Positions 31,058 through 42,193 of a stretch of DNA of 64,000 bases are shown here, piece by piece. A program made the position numbers and the translations under genes. A model generated the notes under the pieces. The model was given only the letters and a program-made list of their open reading frames with translations. It had not been told where the DNA came from and did not search any database. Every line of letters starts with the position of its first letter. Position 1 is the first letter of the stretch. The stretch is from Caecitellus pseudoparvulus (taxonomy: Eukaryota > Bigyra: Bicosoecida): contig CBFFRQ010000088.1 of NCBI GenBank assembly GCA_965644315.1, positions 62,001 to 126,000 of the forward strand. Reading direction: 5' to 3'.

Positions 31058-34000
31058 TCAGGCACTGTCCGCCGCCGCTGCCCCGCCACCGGGCTCGTCC
31101 ACTGCAGAGGAGCTTGGCATGCACGCCTGCAGCCCCGCAGCCTGCGTGGCAGCAGTGACCACGTCAGGAATGTGCACAACAGCGCCAGTCTGGGGGGGAA
31201 AGCGGTGGTGCTTGTGGCCACCCGGCAGGAACACCTCCAGCCCGACATGCCAGCCGTCTGGCATGAACTGTGGCTGCACGCTGTTCATGAAAAAGTCCCG
31301 GAAGCGCCGCACAAGCCGCTCCAGTCGCTCTTTCACCTCCACTGGCGGGGTGGCAGGTGGAACCCAGGGCCGATTGTGGTTGGAGGGGACGTACAGCACG
31401 GCGCCATCACCAGGCAGGGGCGGCGCAGAGGCCAGAGCCAAGGCGACCTCTGCTGCAGACTGACCGGAGGACAGGGTGACACCTTGGTCCTTCAGTTCCT
31501 GCAGAGCAGGTGGGCATGGTGCTGCTGCCAGGTCCTTCGCACGGGCCTCGGCGACTGCCACCTGCGCAGCGCGTGGGTACAGCGAAAAATGCGTCAGCAC
31601 CACAGCCTGCGGGACGAACAACACCTGCTGCTTCAAGTGTGCTTCCAACTGCTCGGCAGGCGTCTGGTCTGCAGCGGCGTTGGAAGCGGCGAGGGAGGCG
31701 GGCACTGCCTGGGTGGCGGACAGCACCTGCCCCACCGCGGCTGCTACTTCTGCCGTGCCGCCCTGCCCTGCCTCGCTCACTGCCTTGGCCAGAGACTGCG
31801 TCGTGGCCCCCGCACTCATCAGGCAGAATGCAGCACGTGCCGATAGTACAGGCATGCCTGAGTGTGTGGGTTGCACCACTTCGTCGTCTCCTTTCAGACC
31901 GCTTGGCCGCACGAGGGCACGCGGGGTGTGCTGCGCCCCGCCTGGCCCCAGCTGCGGCAACCAGCTTTCAGGTGACGGGTCCACAGTGATAGTGGCGCAG
32001 TAGTTCGCCACAGCATCTCGCCAGCGCGTCGTCAAGGTGCTGAGGAAGCGTTCCTGCGTCTTGCTGGTGCTGTGCACCTGCCGTGCAGCGGAAAAGGTTT
32101 CAGAGCCTCGCCATTCCTCCAGCTCAGCCCGCCATGCCGCAGGCTGGCTGCCCAAGTCAGCCTGTGTGTCGGACCGCGGGTGCAACAGCAGGGCAGCGGC
32201 TTCCTCCAGCATTCTTGGGAGCTGGGGCAGACCTCCGTCCAAAACGACGGGGACCTGCACTGCCAGCCTGGCCAGGAACGTGGACAGCAGCAAAACACCC
32301 ATGGTCACAGGCTGGGCAGATGTGGCATCGGAAGCCTGACTTAGAACTTTGAATACCCCTTGAATGCGGCGGTAGCCGCAAGCAGCGATGCCCTGGAGCA
32401 GGCTTGTTGGGCTGTCGTAGCCTGCTGCCGCCGCGAGGGCTGCGAGCTCAGCATCGTGATCCAGGCTGCAGGCGGCCGTGCATGCCCAGAGAAGCTTGCG
32501 AAAAATGGGCGGCAGGTGGCTCCAAATTCCAACGGAGCACACCAGTGTGAAACTCTCGCTGGAGCGCGCCTGTGCCAAGTGGGCCCGGGCGCCCTCGCCG
32601 GCCTGGCAAGAGTCCAGAAGCAGCTGCGCGAGCTGCTCCCGCACAGAGCCAGCAGGTGCGCCCATGCTCGGCTCCCGGCCTTCTTCTGCTCGTTGCTTGG
32701 CCTTCTTGCCTGAAGAGTGCTTTTTGGCTTTGATGCGGCCCATGCCAGCCAGAGGCTGGATGCCCAGGTCTGCCAGCAGCATACCGGAGGGCCCATGCAC
32801 GAGGTAGTTCGCGTCAGGCAGCCCCGCTTCGCGAGCCAGGCGCTTCTCCAGTCGGGTGTACATGGGCTCCACGAGGCGCCGGCAATTGGCGCAAAGCAGG
32901 ACCACGTCGTGGCAGCTGTGGCTCTTGGCATCCATTGGCATGAGGGAGCGGATCTTGCGGGGCACGATGTAGAACTTGCTCATCAAGTGGTCCCCCCCGC
33001 ACCGCACACACATGTTCACCTTCGCAACATTGTTCGTGCGGGTGGCGCCGCCGCCTCGCGCAGCCCGCAACAGCTGCACCACCACCCTGTTCCCCTCTGC
33101 GCCGGCAGGCAGCGCCTCCGGCACCGTCGGCACAGACCCTTTCGTCCCAGCGGGGGCACTCTTCCCCGCCCCATTGTCCACCAGCTTGGCCAAGCCCTTG
33201 CGCACGTACCAGTCTGCCCTGCGGCGCTCGATGAAAGCCAGGGGGGTCCCATCATGATCGCGTAGCTCGCAGGAATCGTACAAGTGCCTGCGGGAGTACT
33301 TCTTCGCGATGTGACCCCAGCGGGCAGCTTTCTGCGCTTCGCGCTGTGCGGCCACGCTGCCGCTGGAGGCGGCCTGCGACGTCGTGGCCACAGATGCTGA
33401 GAGGACTTCCTGTAACGAGCCTGGCGTGAGGGTGGAGTCAGGGTGGCTCTCCACCCACCATGCAGCGGCCACCATGTCCAGCGCGTGGGCAGCTTTGGGC
33501 CCCTGGGCGGTGCGGGAGGCTGCCTCGAGGCACTGCGCAAAGACTTCCAAGGCACCAGCTGCATCCGAGCAACGCGCTATGCCCCTTGCCACGATGCCTG
33601 CGACGCCTGTGGAGAGGGGCGGTGCGTCCCGCACTTGACCGCCCGAGGCGGCCGGCGGGCCGCTGGGAAAGAGACCCTTCATCAAGCCGACTTCCAGCAG
33701 GTGCGCCCGGATGGAGTCCACGCAGCTCAGGGCTGTCGGGGTATTGCTGAGGCCCAGCACGCAGCGCAGGAGCACGGTGCTGCGGCACACCGCCTCCCCT
33801 CTCATGTCCAGCATGACCGCCATGGCATGCCTGGCCTGGCACGCTGCAAGGGCCAGAAATGCGTGCTTCCGGCACGCGTTCAGCGCAACGACCGGCTCTG
33901 AGGGCACAGGGTACAGGCCTTTCAGGGCAGCGGTGGCTGCGGCATCGCCTGCAGGGCCCGGTGCTGCCGCCGTGCCGGCGGCAGGGGAGAGGGCCGCTTC

Positions 34001-35116
34001 GGCAGCTGCCCGGTGCAGCCATCGCGTCCAAGTGCGAAGCCAGCGGGCATCTGAAAAGTCAGTGGACACTTCACGCTCGAGGCAGGACACAGCAGTGCTG
34101 TGGCTGCTGTCCACGACGCTGCAGAGGTTCTGCACGCCGGAGCCCGAGAAGCCATCCCCCTCGGCAGGACACAGACGGAGCAGCAGGCGGTGGGCAAGGG
34201 GGGCCAGGTATCGGGTGTCGATGCGCGCGTACTGGCGCGCGGGGGCTGACAGAGGCCGGCTCCGCCAGTCGGACGTCTGGTACGACTTGTCCGTGTGCAC
34301 TTCAAAGGTGCGCTTGAGCAGAACGGCCAGGGCGCGGGACGAACAGCCAGCCGCCTTGGCGAGGTCCTGGGTGTCCAGGACACCGCTCAAGTACAGATCG
34401 AAATTTGTGGCGAGCCAGACGACATCGTTAGCGCAGCCATGCAGCAGCTTGATGACGGTCGGATCCAGCAACACTTGGCGAAAGAGTGCCGAAGCACGCT
34501 CGTCAAGGAGACACTGCCGAACTTCAGGCACCAGCGGATCTGCGACGGGTCGTGGGGGGGGGGGGCAGCCCAAGGAGTGCAGGGACCTGCACAAGGAGCC
34601 TGGCAGAAGCGCCTCTCACCGATGAGGAAGTCATGGTTCTCCACGGAAACCTGGAGCAAGCACACGAATCCGTGAAAGGAGAAGGTGTGGTGGTGCTCCA
34701 GGTCCAGGGCCATAACCTTGGCATGCTGAAGTACGCCCTGCATGCTATGAAAGGAAGCCTCAGAGTCAACCATGGTGAGTGTGGCTTGTGGAAGCTTCAA
34801 CACCGGTGGCTCCTCCTGGGCAACGTGGCAAATGGTGTCGGCGTGTTGGGGTGCGACTACGCCGCCGGGCAGCGCGTCTCTGACGCACTCCGCGCATGAA
34901 ATCCATGATGCACTCTAAGAAACACTCTTCAATGAACTCTTTCTGGGCCGCTGCAGCAGCGGCCCTCAGCCCAGGGCGCGGAGACAGCAGGACTCTCGAG
35001 AGAGCTTGTGGGCGCATCAATTTCCGCACTGCACGCCGCCTCAACGCTGCTGCTACACCGCCGCATGCGGCGAGAGCGACAACGGCAGGGAGCAGAGCCT
35101 GTTTATCTCGTTGCAT
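31058..35116 (-). CDS. EXD2-like DEDDy 3'-5' exonuclease with CxxC zinc module and long C-terminal extension
   Basis: Exons 35116-34889, 34815-34620 and 34539-31058; 1301 residues, introns 73 and 80 nt. Splicing restores the nuclease: residues 105-141 (VMALDLEHHHTFSFHGFVCL...DFLI) join DPLVPEVRQCLL. All DEDDy residues are visible: D114 and E116 (motif I), D180 (HGCANDVVWL), Y245 and D249 (YARIDTRYL). Motif I and QTSDWRSRPL resemble Rrp6/EXOSC10. The region about 560-760 resembles EXD2 instead: KYSRRHLYDSCELRDHDG, WYVRKGLAKLV, a CVRC pair and SHSCHDVVLLCANC. A hydrophobic segment at residues 8-25 (LLPAVVALAACGGVAAAL) followed by arginines matches the N-terminal membrane anchor of EXD2, implying attachment to mitochondria or another membrane. 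The final ~500 residues have no recognised domain. RNA or DNA 3'-5' degradation is the family activity; the substrate is unknown. Confidence 0.8.
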
Positions 35117-35396
35117 GCTTGGCGCGGTGGCGTGTCCTGCTTCTCAGCACACGAGCACAACGTAGCCAGCGCCGGGAGGAAAAAACAAGCTGCTCCGACT
35201 GAGTTCCGGCCGAGTGGCAGTGCTGGCTGGAATGGGACGCAAGCAGGGCGCTGCCTGGAAGCTTGCCAAGAAACGGGGAGTTTTGGCAGAACGAGGAAGG
35301 GACTGGAACTTGGCGCGGGAGTGGCGACTGTGAACTTGCCCGGTCAGGCACACCGCAGTGATCGGCGCGATTTCGCCGCCAACACAGCCCAGCGTG

Positions 35397-36399
35397 TCAG
35401 GCAGATTGCACTGCCCCCATGACCTGTGCCCAAGCGTGTTCATCTGAGCCCTCCAGGATGCTGATCTCTTTGAGCACGTTGGCTCTGGCTTGCGCCTCAG
35501 CGCCGCCAGCGACGGAGCCCGGCAGCGCGAAGATGCAGCCCTGAACGATGCCGGCTCCCTTCGCAGCTTGCTCTGCCTCCTCCATGGGCAAGAGCTTGTC
35601 CAAGAAGCTCCGCAACACCTTGCTGCGCCCGGCACGGTAGTCTGCGTCCGGGAAGCACGCGTACTCTGCTCGAATGCAGCGGGCGTAGTCTGCGTATGCT
35701 TCCCATGGCCGGGACAGCACCAGCATGTCCACGTCCAAGAACGCCGCCAAGTCCAAGACATCTGTAGGAAGTCAGACCGCGCAACAATGCGCAAGGGAGG
35801 GTGCTGAGAGCGGACCAGAGGTACTGCCGCAGCCAAGCCGCACCTTGTGAAGGGAGACCGGACAATCCCTCGTCCAGCTCCCCAAACACCGAGTGAGCAA
35901 TAGATAGGGGGGAGTCCTTGTCCTCCATGGAGTGTGCCTTCGTGCGGAGGATGGCTTTCACGACCCACGCCAAGTCTGGGCCAAAGGTCGCTGGCTTTAC
36001 GCCAGCCTCGTCCAGCCAGTCCAGCAACAGCAGAGCGCTGTCCTCTTCGTTGCTCTTGCTTTGAGGGTCGTAGACTGCGTCATGAAAGGCAATAGCGAGC
36101 ACAAAGGCATCGTGTTTTTCTATTCCCGCCATGCCTTCCATCGTCCCGTGCATGTCTGCGGAGGGTGGCCACTTGGCGTGTTGCGGCTCCGTCGCACTGC
36201 GGCCTTGCCAGCCTTCCGCACCTGTGATGTGCTGCATCGTGTGGTACGCCCGATGGGGCTCTTCGTATCTCTTAGCTATGTCTTTGAACCAAGCCTCGGC
36301 AGAGCTTTGCGTCAGGGCGGGGACGAGAGCCACAGCGGAGGTTACAAAGGCCTCCCGCAAAGAGCCAGTCCTGGCAGAGAGCGCTGCGGCTGCGGCCAT
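35397..36399 (-). CDS. HD-superfamily metal-dependent phosphohydrolase (COG4339-like)
   Basis: Exons 36399-36222, 36155-35844 and 35761-35397; 284 residues. Intron 1 is 66 nt and carries no stop, so it is invisible in the raw frame. Removing it joins YHTMQHIT to DMHGTMEG, restoring the family spacing between the PHRxYH motif and the HD motif (AIAFHDAVYDP). Intron 2 (82 nt) joins GLPSQ to DVLDLAAFLDVDMLVL. The metal ligands expected of an HD domain are present: histidines in EPHRAYHTMQHI, the HD pair in FHDAVYD, and a later D in FLDVDM. The C-terminal helix YARCIRAEYACFPDADYRAG is also characteristic. Members of this family are uncharacterised, presumably hydrolysing a phosphorylated small molecule. 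It lies 280 bp upstream of the EXD2-like gene on the same strand and is divergent from the protease gene (189 bp between starts). Confidence 0.82.
36156..36221 (-). other. 66-nt in-frame intron in the HD phosphohydrolase gene
   Basis: Minus-strand GTGCGG donor after ATCACAG and CCTCCGCAG acceptor, both phase 1. Length is a multiple of three and no stop codon occurs. Family alignment requires its removal, because the HD core would otherwise carry 22 extra residues between its first two motifs. A cDNA would settle it. Confidence 0.7.
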
Positions 36400-36588
36400 G
36401 GCTGCTGGTCAAGCTACGGCAGCAGGTGGGACAGTTGCGAGCAAATCAAAAACGGTCACAAGGAATGTCAAAATTTTGGCTCTTGTGAATTGATGCGTTC
36501 ACTCTTCATTCATCCCTGACGGAGCCTACTGCATTGGACCGGGAAGCAGCACGGCCAGCTGCGGAAATCGCCGTCTGAGCTGTCTGCG

Positions 36589-39500
36589 ATGGAAGGCGCT
36601 GCAGCCCCACTGAAGGGGGAAGCAGAGTCCTCGTGGCAGGACACTATTGCCACTGTGTCACCTGCAATCGTCAACATACGCATCAGTCGTGTGCGCGGCA
36701 TTGAACGCAGCAAGCCATCCTTTGCCTTCGCCACTGGCTTCGTCGTGGACAAGGCACGAGGCATCATACTCAGCAACCGCCACGTTGTCGGCACTGGTGT
36801 GTATGTGGAGCACTAGCATAGCCAACAGTGAGATCCACTTCTTCCCCATGCCCGCAGGCCCCTCGCGATCTGAGGCTGTGTTCCTGAGCAAGGAAGAAGT
36901 GGACCTCACTCCCATTTACCGCGACCCTCTGCACGACTTTGGTAGGTGCCCTGCCCGCCGGCCACCTGCAGCGTGGGCCACCCCAACTCACGCCAAGTGG
37001 ACTTTCCCCTTGCCTAGGGTTCTTTCGCTTTGACCCCGCCGATGTCAAGTACCTGGAGACGGCGCAGATCGAGCTGTGTCCGCACGAGTGCACCATTGGA
37101 GCTGACATTCGCATCGTGGGCAATGACAGCGGCGAGAAGTTGAGCATCCTGCCAGGAGTCATTGCACGCAAGGACCGTGAGGCTCCCCAGTACAGCGGCC
37201 CGTATCAGGATGCAAACACGTTCTACGTCGCTGCCGCCTCCAACACCTCTGGAGGCTCTAGCGGCTCACCGGTGCTGAACGTGCGTGGCCATGCCGTTGC
37301 CATCAACGCAGGCGGCAGCACAAGCTCTGCTTCTGCATTTTACTTGCCTCTTGAGCGCGTGCTCAGGGCCCTGCGCCTCATCCAGGCCGGCGTGCAGGTG
37401 CCCCGCGGGACACTGGGCGCGCACTTGAGCCACAAACCCTTCGACGAGGTGCGGCGCCTGGGCCTGAAAGAGGGCACGGAAACCGCTGTCCGTGCAGCCA
37501 ACCCGAGGGAAACGGGTATGCTGTGTGTGCACCACACTCCACCAGGCACGTTCGCCGACGGCGTCTTGCAGTCTGGAGATGTGCTGGTCGGCCTGAACGG
37601 CGACCCTGCGACCCAGGCAGCCCCCTTCGTGACCCACTTCCAAGCCGTTGAGGAAGCCGCTGACAATGCTGTCGCAGTGGTGCACAGCGTGGTGGGTGCA
37701 GCAGCCAGCATCGCAGTTGCGCATGGCATGCCAGCCCACCGCGTCGCTGCGGCGTGCCGGCGCGCGAGCCAGGCAGCATGGAGAGGCCCTGGCCCCGCTC
37801 CTGCATGGTATCGCCCAGCACACTTCACCTGCGAAGTGGGTGTGGACGGTGAGCAGACCACCCACCCCGCGGCCTTTGCACAGTTGGAGGGGGCACCTGA
37901 TGCCCTGGGCACCCTCCCAGACACTCCCCTCGCGAATGCCACCCGCAGCAGTGCCTCAGACGCTTCACTGAAGCCACTTGCAACTGCACACGCAGTGCTC
38001 CCGGCAGGCTTCCTCGACAAGCTCCATGCTGCCTTGACAGCCGCCACGCCCCCCGCCCCCGAGCACCCCCAGGAGGGTCTACAAGGCGGGCCCTTGCTGC
38101 CTGCGCCTGCAGGCGATGCGCAAGCAGCCCCAGCGCAGGCACTGACGGGGTACCTGCAGGAACCAGTTGCAGCAGGCCAGTTCAGTGCACACCGCCGCCT
38201 CATTTGCCCTGCCCAGCTGGGATCTGTGGCATGTGCTTCCTTCCACGGCTCCGTGCCGCTGGCTCCAGCGCTGTTGGAGAGCGTGGCTGCCGTTGACCAG
38301 GCTGCAGGTGCCGTGCTGGAAGCTGTGGCTGGTACTGCTGCCCACTCCCTGTCTGCCGCCCTGGAAGCCCTCCTTGAGGCAGCGACTGCGGTGCAGCCGG
38401 TGCTTGAAGTCCACATCCAGCGAGGCGGTGAGGGCATGGTGCTGCAGGTGCCTGTTCACAATGAGCACCTCTTCGTGCCGTGGAAGCTGCTCTCCCTGTC
38501 TGGTGCAGCGCTGCACGAGCTTTCCTGGCAGACAGCCCGTGCTTACAACGTCGCCCCTACAGGGGTGCTCGTGTCCAGCGACGGGTACATGCTCTCCCGT
38601 TCCCACATCTACGCATTGAACATCATCATTGGCATGGCCGGCAAGCCTGCGCGCGACGTGGAGGAGCTGGTGGGTGTCGTGGCTCAGCTGCATGACGGCG
38701 CCCGAGTGCCGATGCGCTTCTGCCCCCTGGGCACATTTCGAGAGTACACCAAGGTCGTCACCATGGACCGACACTGGACGAACCCCGAGGTGCTCACGAG
38801 GAACGACGTCACAGGGGAGTGGACACGGCAGACCTTGCCAGAGGCGCCACCTGCGCCAATCGTAGAGGCAGGCTCGCTTATGGTTAAGTACCTCAGCCCG
38901 CTATCAGCCTCCGCAGCCGGTGAGGAGCTGGTGCTGCCTCCTGCCGGCTCGCCTGAGCTCACTGCTTTCGTGCAGGACTCCCTGGTGCGGGTCGACTGTG
39001 ACCACTGTTACTCAGTGGACGCTCTGTACGCCTCTTCGTTCATGGGCACGGGGGTGGTGGTGGACAACCAGCGGGGCCTGATCGCTGTGGACAGGGACAC
39101 TGTTTGCAACGCTGTGGGGGACATCCAGGTGACGGTGGGCGGCAGCGTGAAGTTGGACGCAGTGGTGGCGTTCCTGCACCCCACCATGAACGTGGCCCTC
39201 ATCGCAGCCGACTTCTCGGCACTGTCGCAGCCGCCGCCCACCTGCCCACTGACCCCCCAGCGTCCACCTGCAGGTTCTTCCGTCACCTTCATCGGCCAGT
39301 CTCTTGAAGGGGACTTGCTCCAGCACTCTGCCACCGTCACTCGCCCCGTGCAGCCCCTGAACTTGCTGTGCTCCACGACGCCTCACTTTGTCGCATACAA
39401 CGAAAGCACCATAGGCGGGGACAAAGTGGTTCAGTCCCTGGGTGGCGTGTACTTGGACGGTCACGGGCGCGCCTGCGGCATGTTGGCTCGCTACGCTTTT

Positions 39501-40355
39501 GACCGAATGCCGTCTTCCGCCAAGGTCACCAGCATGGACGGTGGCCTTGCCATGCAAAATGTGTTGGTTGCCTTGCGTGCCGTGCAGGCTGGCAGCCCGC
39601 CGCGCCTCATCAAGCAGCCTGGTCAGCCGCTGCCCGAAGCCAGCCTACCAGCCATGGGTGTGGAGTGGAGACTGGAGCCGTTTGCCGATGTGAGGGCTGG
39701 TCTGGGGCTGCCTGTGGAGTGGGTGCAGCGCATGGAGGAAGCCAGCACCGGCTCGCGACAGGTGCTCACCGTGTCACGCATCATGCCTGGTTGCCCAGCT
39801 GGCGATGTGCTGCAGCCTGGAGATGTCCTGCTGGCCATAGGGGACAGGACACCCACCTTCTTCGAGGAGGTCGAAGCTGCGTGCATTGCTGCGGGGACCA
39901 GCTTGGATGTGACTGTGCTGCGGTCTGGGGAGGTGCTGGGCCTGGCCGTGCCGCTTGCGACGATGAGCGGCCGAGAAACACAGCGCCTGGTGCAGTTCCA
40001 AGGCACCATGTTGCAGGTTGCGCACTGGTCAGTCTTCCTCAGAGGCTTCGTGCCCGCCACTGGCCCCCTCACTCCGTACATCTCCAGGTGGAGCCTGGGC
40101 TCTCCTGCCCAGAAACACGGCGTGCGTGCCACGAACTGGATCCTGGCCGTGAACGGGCACGCCACGCCCACACTGGATGCCTTCCTTGCCGCGGTGGGGA
40201 CCCTGCAGCACGGCTCCACAGCGCGCCTCGCCCTCACCAGCCTGCAGGGCAAGCAGACCATGGTCAGCATGAAGCTCGACCTCGGGTACTTCCCCACCAC
40301 CCAGCTGCAGCTGCAGCCCGACGGCTCCTGGTCAGCAGAGGAAATGACGGTGTAA
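36589..40355 (+). CDS. NMA111: Nma111/Deg7-type duplicated HtrA serine protease with PDZ domains
   Basis: Exons 36589-36796, 36858-36941 and 37018-40355; 1209 residues, close to the roughly 1000-1100 of yeast Nma111 and plant Deg7. The first trypsin-like domain is complete after splicing: H65 (LSNRHVVG), D96 (RDPLHDFGFFRFDP) and S179 (SGGSSGSPV). A PDZ domain follows (GTLGAHLSHKPFDEVRRLG ... LQSGDVLVGLNGD). A second protease-like domain begins near residue 775 (FMGTGVVVDNQRGLIAVDRD) but has lost the catalytic histidine (DRDTV in place of NRHVV) and the GNSGSP serine, so it should be inactive. Two more PDZ-like units end the protein (SRIMPGCPAGDVLQPGDVLL, WSLGSPAQKHGVRATNWIL). Yeast Nma111 is nuclear and linked to apoptosis and heat stress; location here is unknown. 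The introns are 61 and 76 nt. It is convergent with the ABC gene, 44 bp apart. Confidence 0.88.
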
Positions 40356-40399
40356 CATGAATTCATGCAGCAACAGCGAGCAGTGCGGCGGCACTGTGG

Positions 40400-41603
40400 C
40401 TACAGCGACTCTGCCATGTTCAGCACCCCCACTGCTGGGTGCTCCATCACCTCCCGTTGCTTCGCGGAGAAACGGAAGGCGCCGTAGTGCCCTGGCTTAC
40501 GAACACTTGTGTGGGGTCTGGGCACGGGCGCGGAGGTCTCCGCAGGCGGCCCGCTCTCGTCGCTGCCGCCTTCCACGAGGTGCGCGGCTTCTTCCTGCCC
40601 AGCGCCGCCAAGCGGGGCCAACGCGTCTGCCTCTCCACTGCCGCGCAGACTGGAGGCCACCATGGACCGCACGGCAGGCGAGGCAGCCAGCGCCGCCAAG
40701 GCCTCTTGCCGCGTGGCCCGCGGGACGCTCTCCACCCGAGCAACCTTGCCATCCACCATGTGCACCACGCGGTGTGCGAAGGCCGCCAAGCCGCGGTCGT
40801 GCGTGACCATGATCACAGTCATGCCCTTGTCGGCGTTCAGGTCTGTGATGAGCTTCATGACAATGTCGCTGTTTGTGGTGTCCAGGTCGCCAGTCGGCTC
40901 GTCGGCCAGGAGCAGCTCTGGCCGGTTGGCCAACGCACGTGCGATGGTGACGCGCTGCTGCTCCCCGCCACTCAGCTGGGGCGGCTTGTGGTCCAGGCGG
41001 TGTGCAAGACCGACAGCCTTGAGCAAGCCCTGTGCCCGGGCGGCCTTGTCCCCTGCGTACCCGGCAATGGTCAGCGGGAGGGCGACGTTTTCAGTGGCGG
41101 TCAGGGTGGGGATGAGGTTGAAGGCTTGGAAGACGTAGGAGCAGTGCTGCAGGCGGATACGGGCCAGGATGCTGTCAGGGGTGCTGGCTGTGACCCGCTC
41201 GCCACACAGCAGCATGTCCCCTCGCGTGGGCCGGTCAATGGTGCCCATGATGTTCAGCATCTGTGTCGGCGGGCCAGTTCTGCGGCATGTCGCTCCGCTC
41301 CCTGCCGCACGGCGCCTCGCAGGCATCACTCACGGTGCTCTTGCCTCCCCCTGACTTGCCCAGAATCACGATGAACTCCCCAGCAGCAACAGTCAAGGAG
41401 ACACCGCGCAGGGCGGGCACACCCTCCGTCCCCAGCAAGTACGTCTTGTGCACATTCCTCAGCTGCACCAGTGTGCGGCTGCCAGGAGGGGGCGAGCCCT
41501 GCCCCTGGCGGCTCCTGCTCGGCAGCGACACTGCTGACATCTCCCCTACAGACAGGGCTGATGCATCGGTGTGCTGTGGTGGCGCAAGGGGCAGCAGGAC
41601 CAT
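40400..41603 (-). CDS. Stand-alone ABC transporter ATPase, MacB/LolD type
   Basis: Exons 41603-41334 and 41260-40400; 376 residues. The 73-nt intron (GTGAGT donor, phase 0) falls directly after the Walker A motif GKSGGGKST and splices to MLNIMGTIDRPTRGD. The other motifs are complete: Q-loop YVFQAFNLIPTLT, signature LSGGEQQRVTIARAL, Walker B LLLADEPTGDLD, and H-loop VMVTHD (as IMVTHDRG). NLIPTLTATENVALPL and the DLDTTNSD D-loop point to the lipoprotein/macrolide exporter-like (LolD/MacB, MJ0796) ATPase class. No membrane domain is present and none is encoded next door, so it must act with a permease elsewhere or in another role. The C-terminal ~110 residues are a low-complexity extension ending in PGHYGAFRFSAKQREV. 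Such ATPases are mostly bacterial, so acquisition from bacteria or an organelle is possible, although the intron and base use match the neighbours. Confidence 0.88.
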
Positions 41604-42193
41604 GCAGGCAGCTGGCGTGCGGTTTTTGACCTCGCCACGCCACCACGCACGATGGACGACGCGTCTTCCCCCATGTCATGCGAGCTGAGGTGGTCGGAGA
41701 CGAGCCCAGATGTAGGCCTGCTCCTGTCCTCGGCAGGCGCGGCAGCGCCTCCCTCCCGCGAGGAGGCAGCCATGCTCCCCGGCAAGGAGGATGAGGAAGT
41801 GCCGTGCGCAGGCGCGGATTTTCCCTGCAAGGCACGAAACACGAGCCCAGGTCGGCGTGGCCAGCAGGCCAAGGCACAGCGGCGCGAGGAGGTGTACTGG
41901 TTGCTCCCTCTCCGTCTTCAAGCTCACTGCAGGGGCAAGTGTGGCCGCCAGGCGTTTGCTTCGCAGAAGTGCCACCAGAGCGTTTCTTGCCACAACCCAT
42001 GCCCCCCTCGACACACCCCCACACATTCGCACTCTGCCGGCAATCTTAACCCAACAAACCTCTTCCCCACGCTCCCTACCCCAACTTGCTTCCCCCTCCC
42101 CCAACGAAGCAGCACACGCCGCAGCTCCCCACCCCCCCAAGTTCTCCGAAGCCGCGAGAACTATTGCTCCTGCACCCACTTCCCCTCTCCACC
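41604..42193. promoter_or_regulatory. 590-bp divergent intergenic region (ABC ATPase / Myb)
   Basis: No gene supported. The half next to the Myb start, about 41990-42190, is strongly C/T-rich on the plus strand, with repeated CCCC and TCCCC runs. It is probably the Myb 5' UTR and core promoter; the ATG at 42194 follows CTCTCCACC. The half next to the ABC start has only chance frames. No TATA box or binding site was recognised. Confidence 0.4.
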
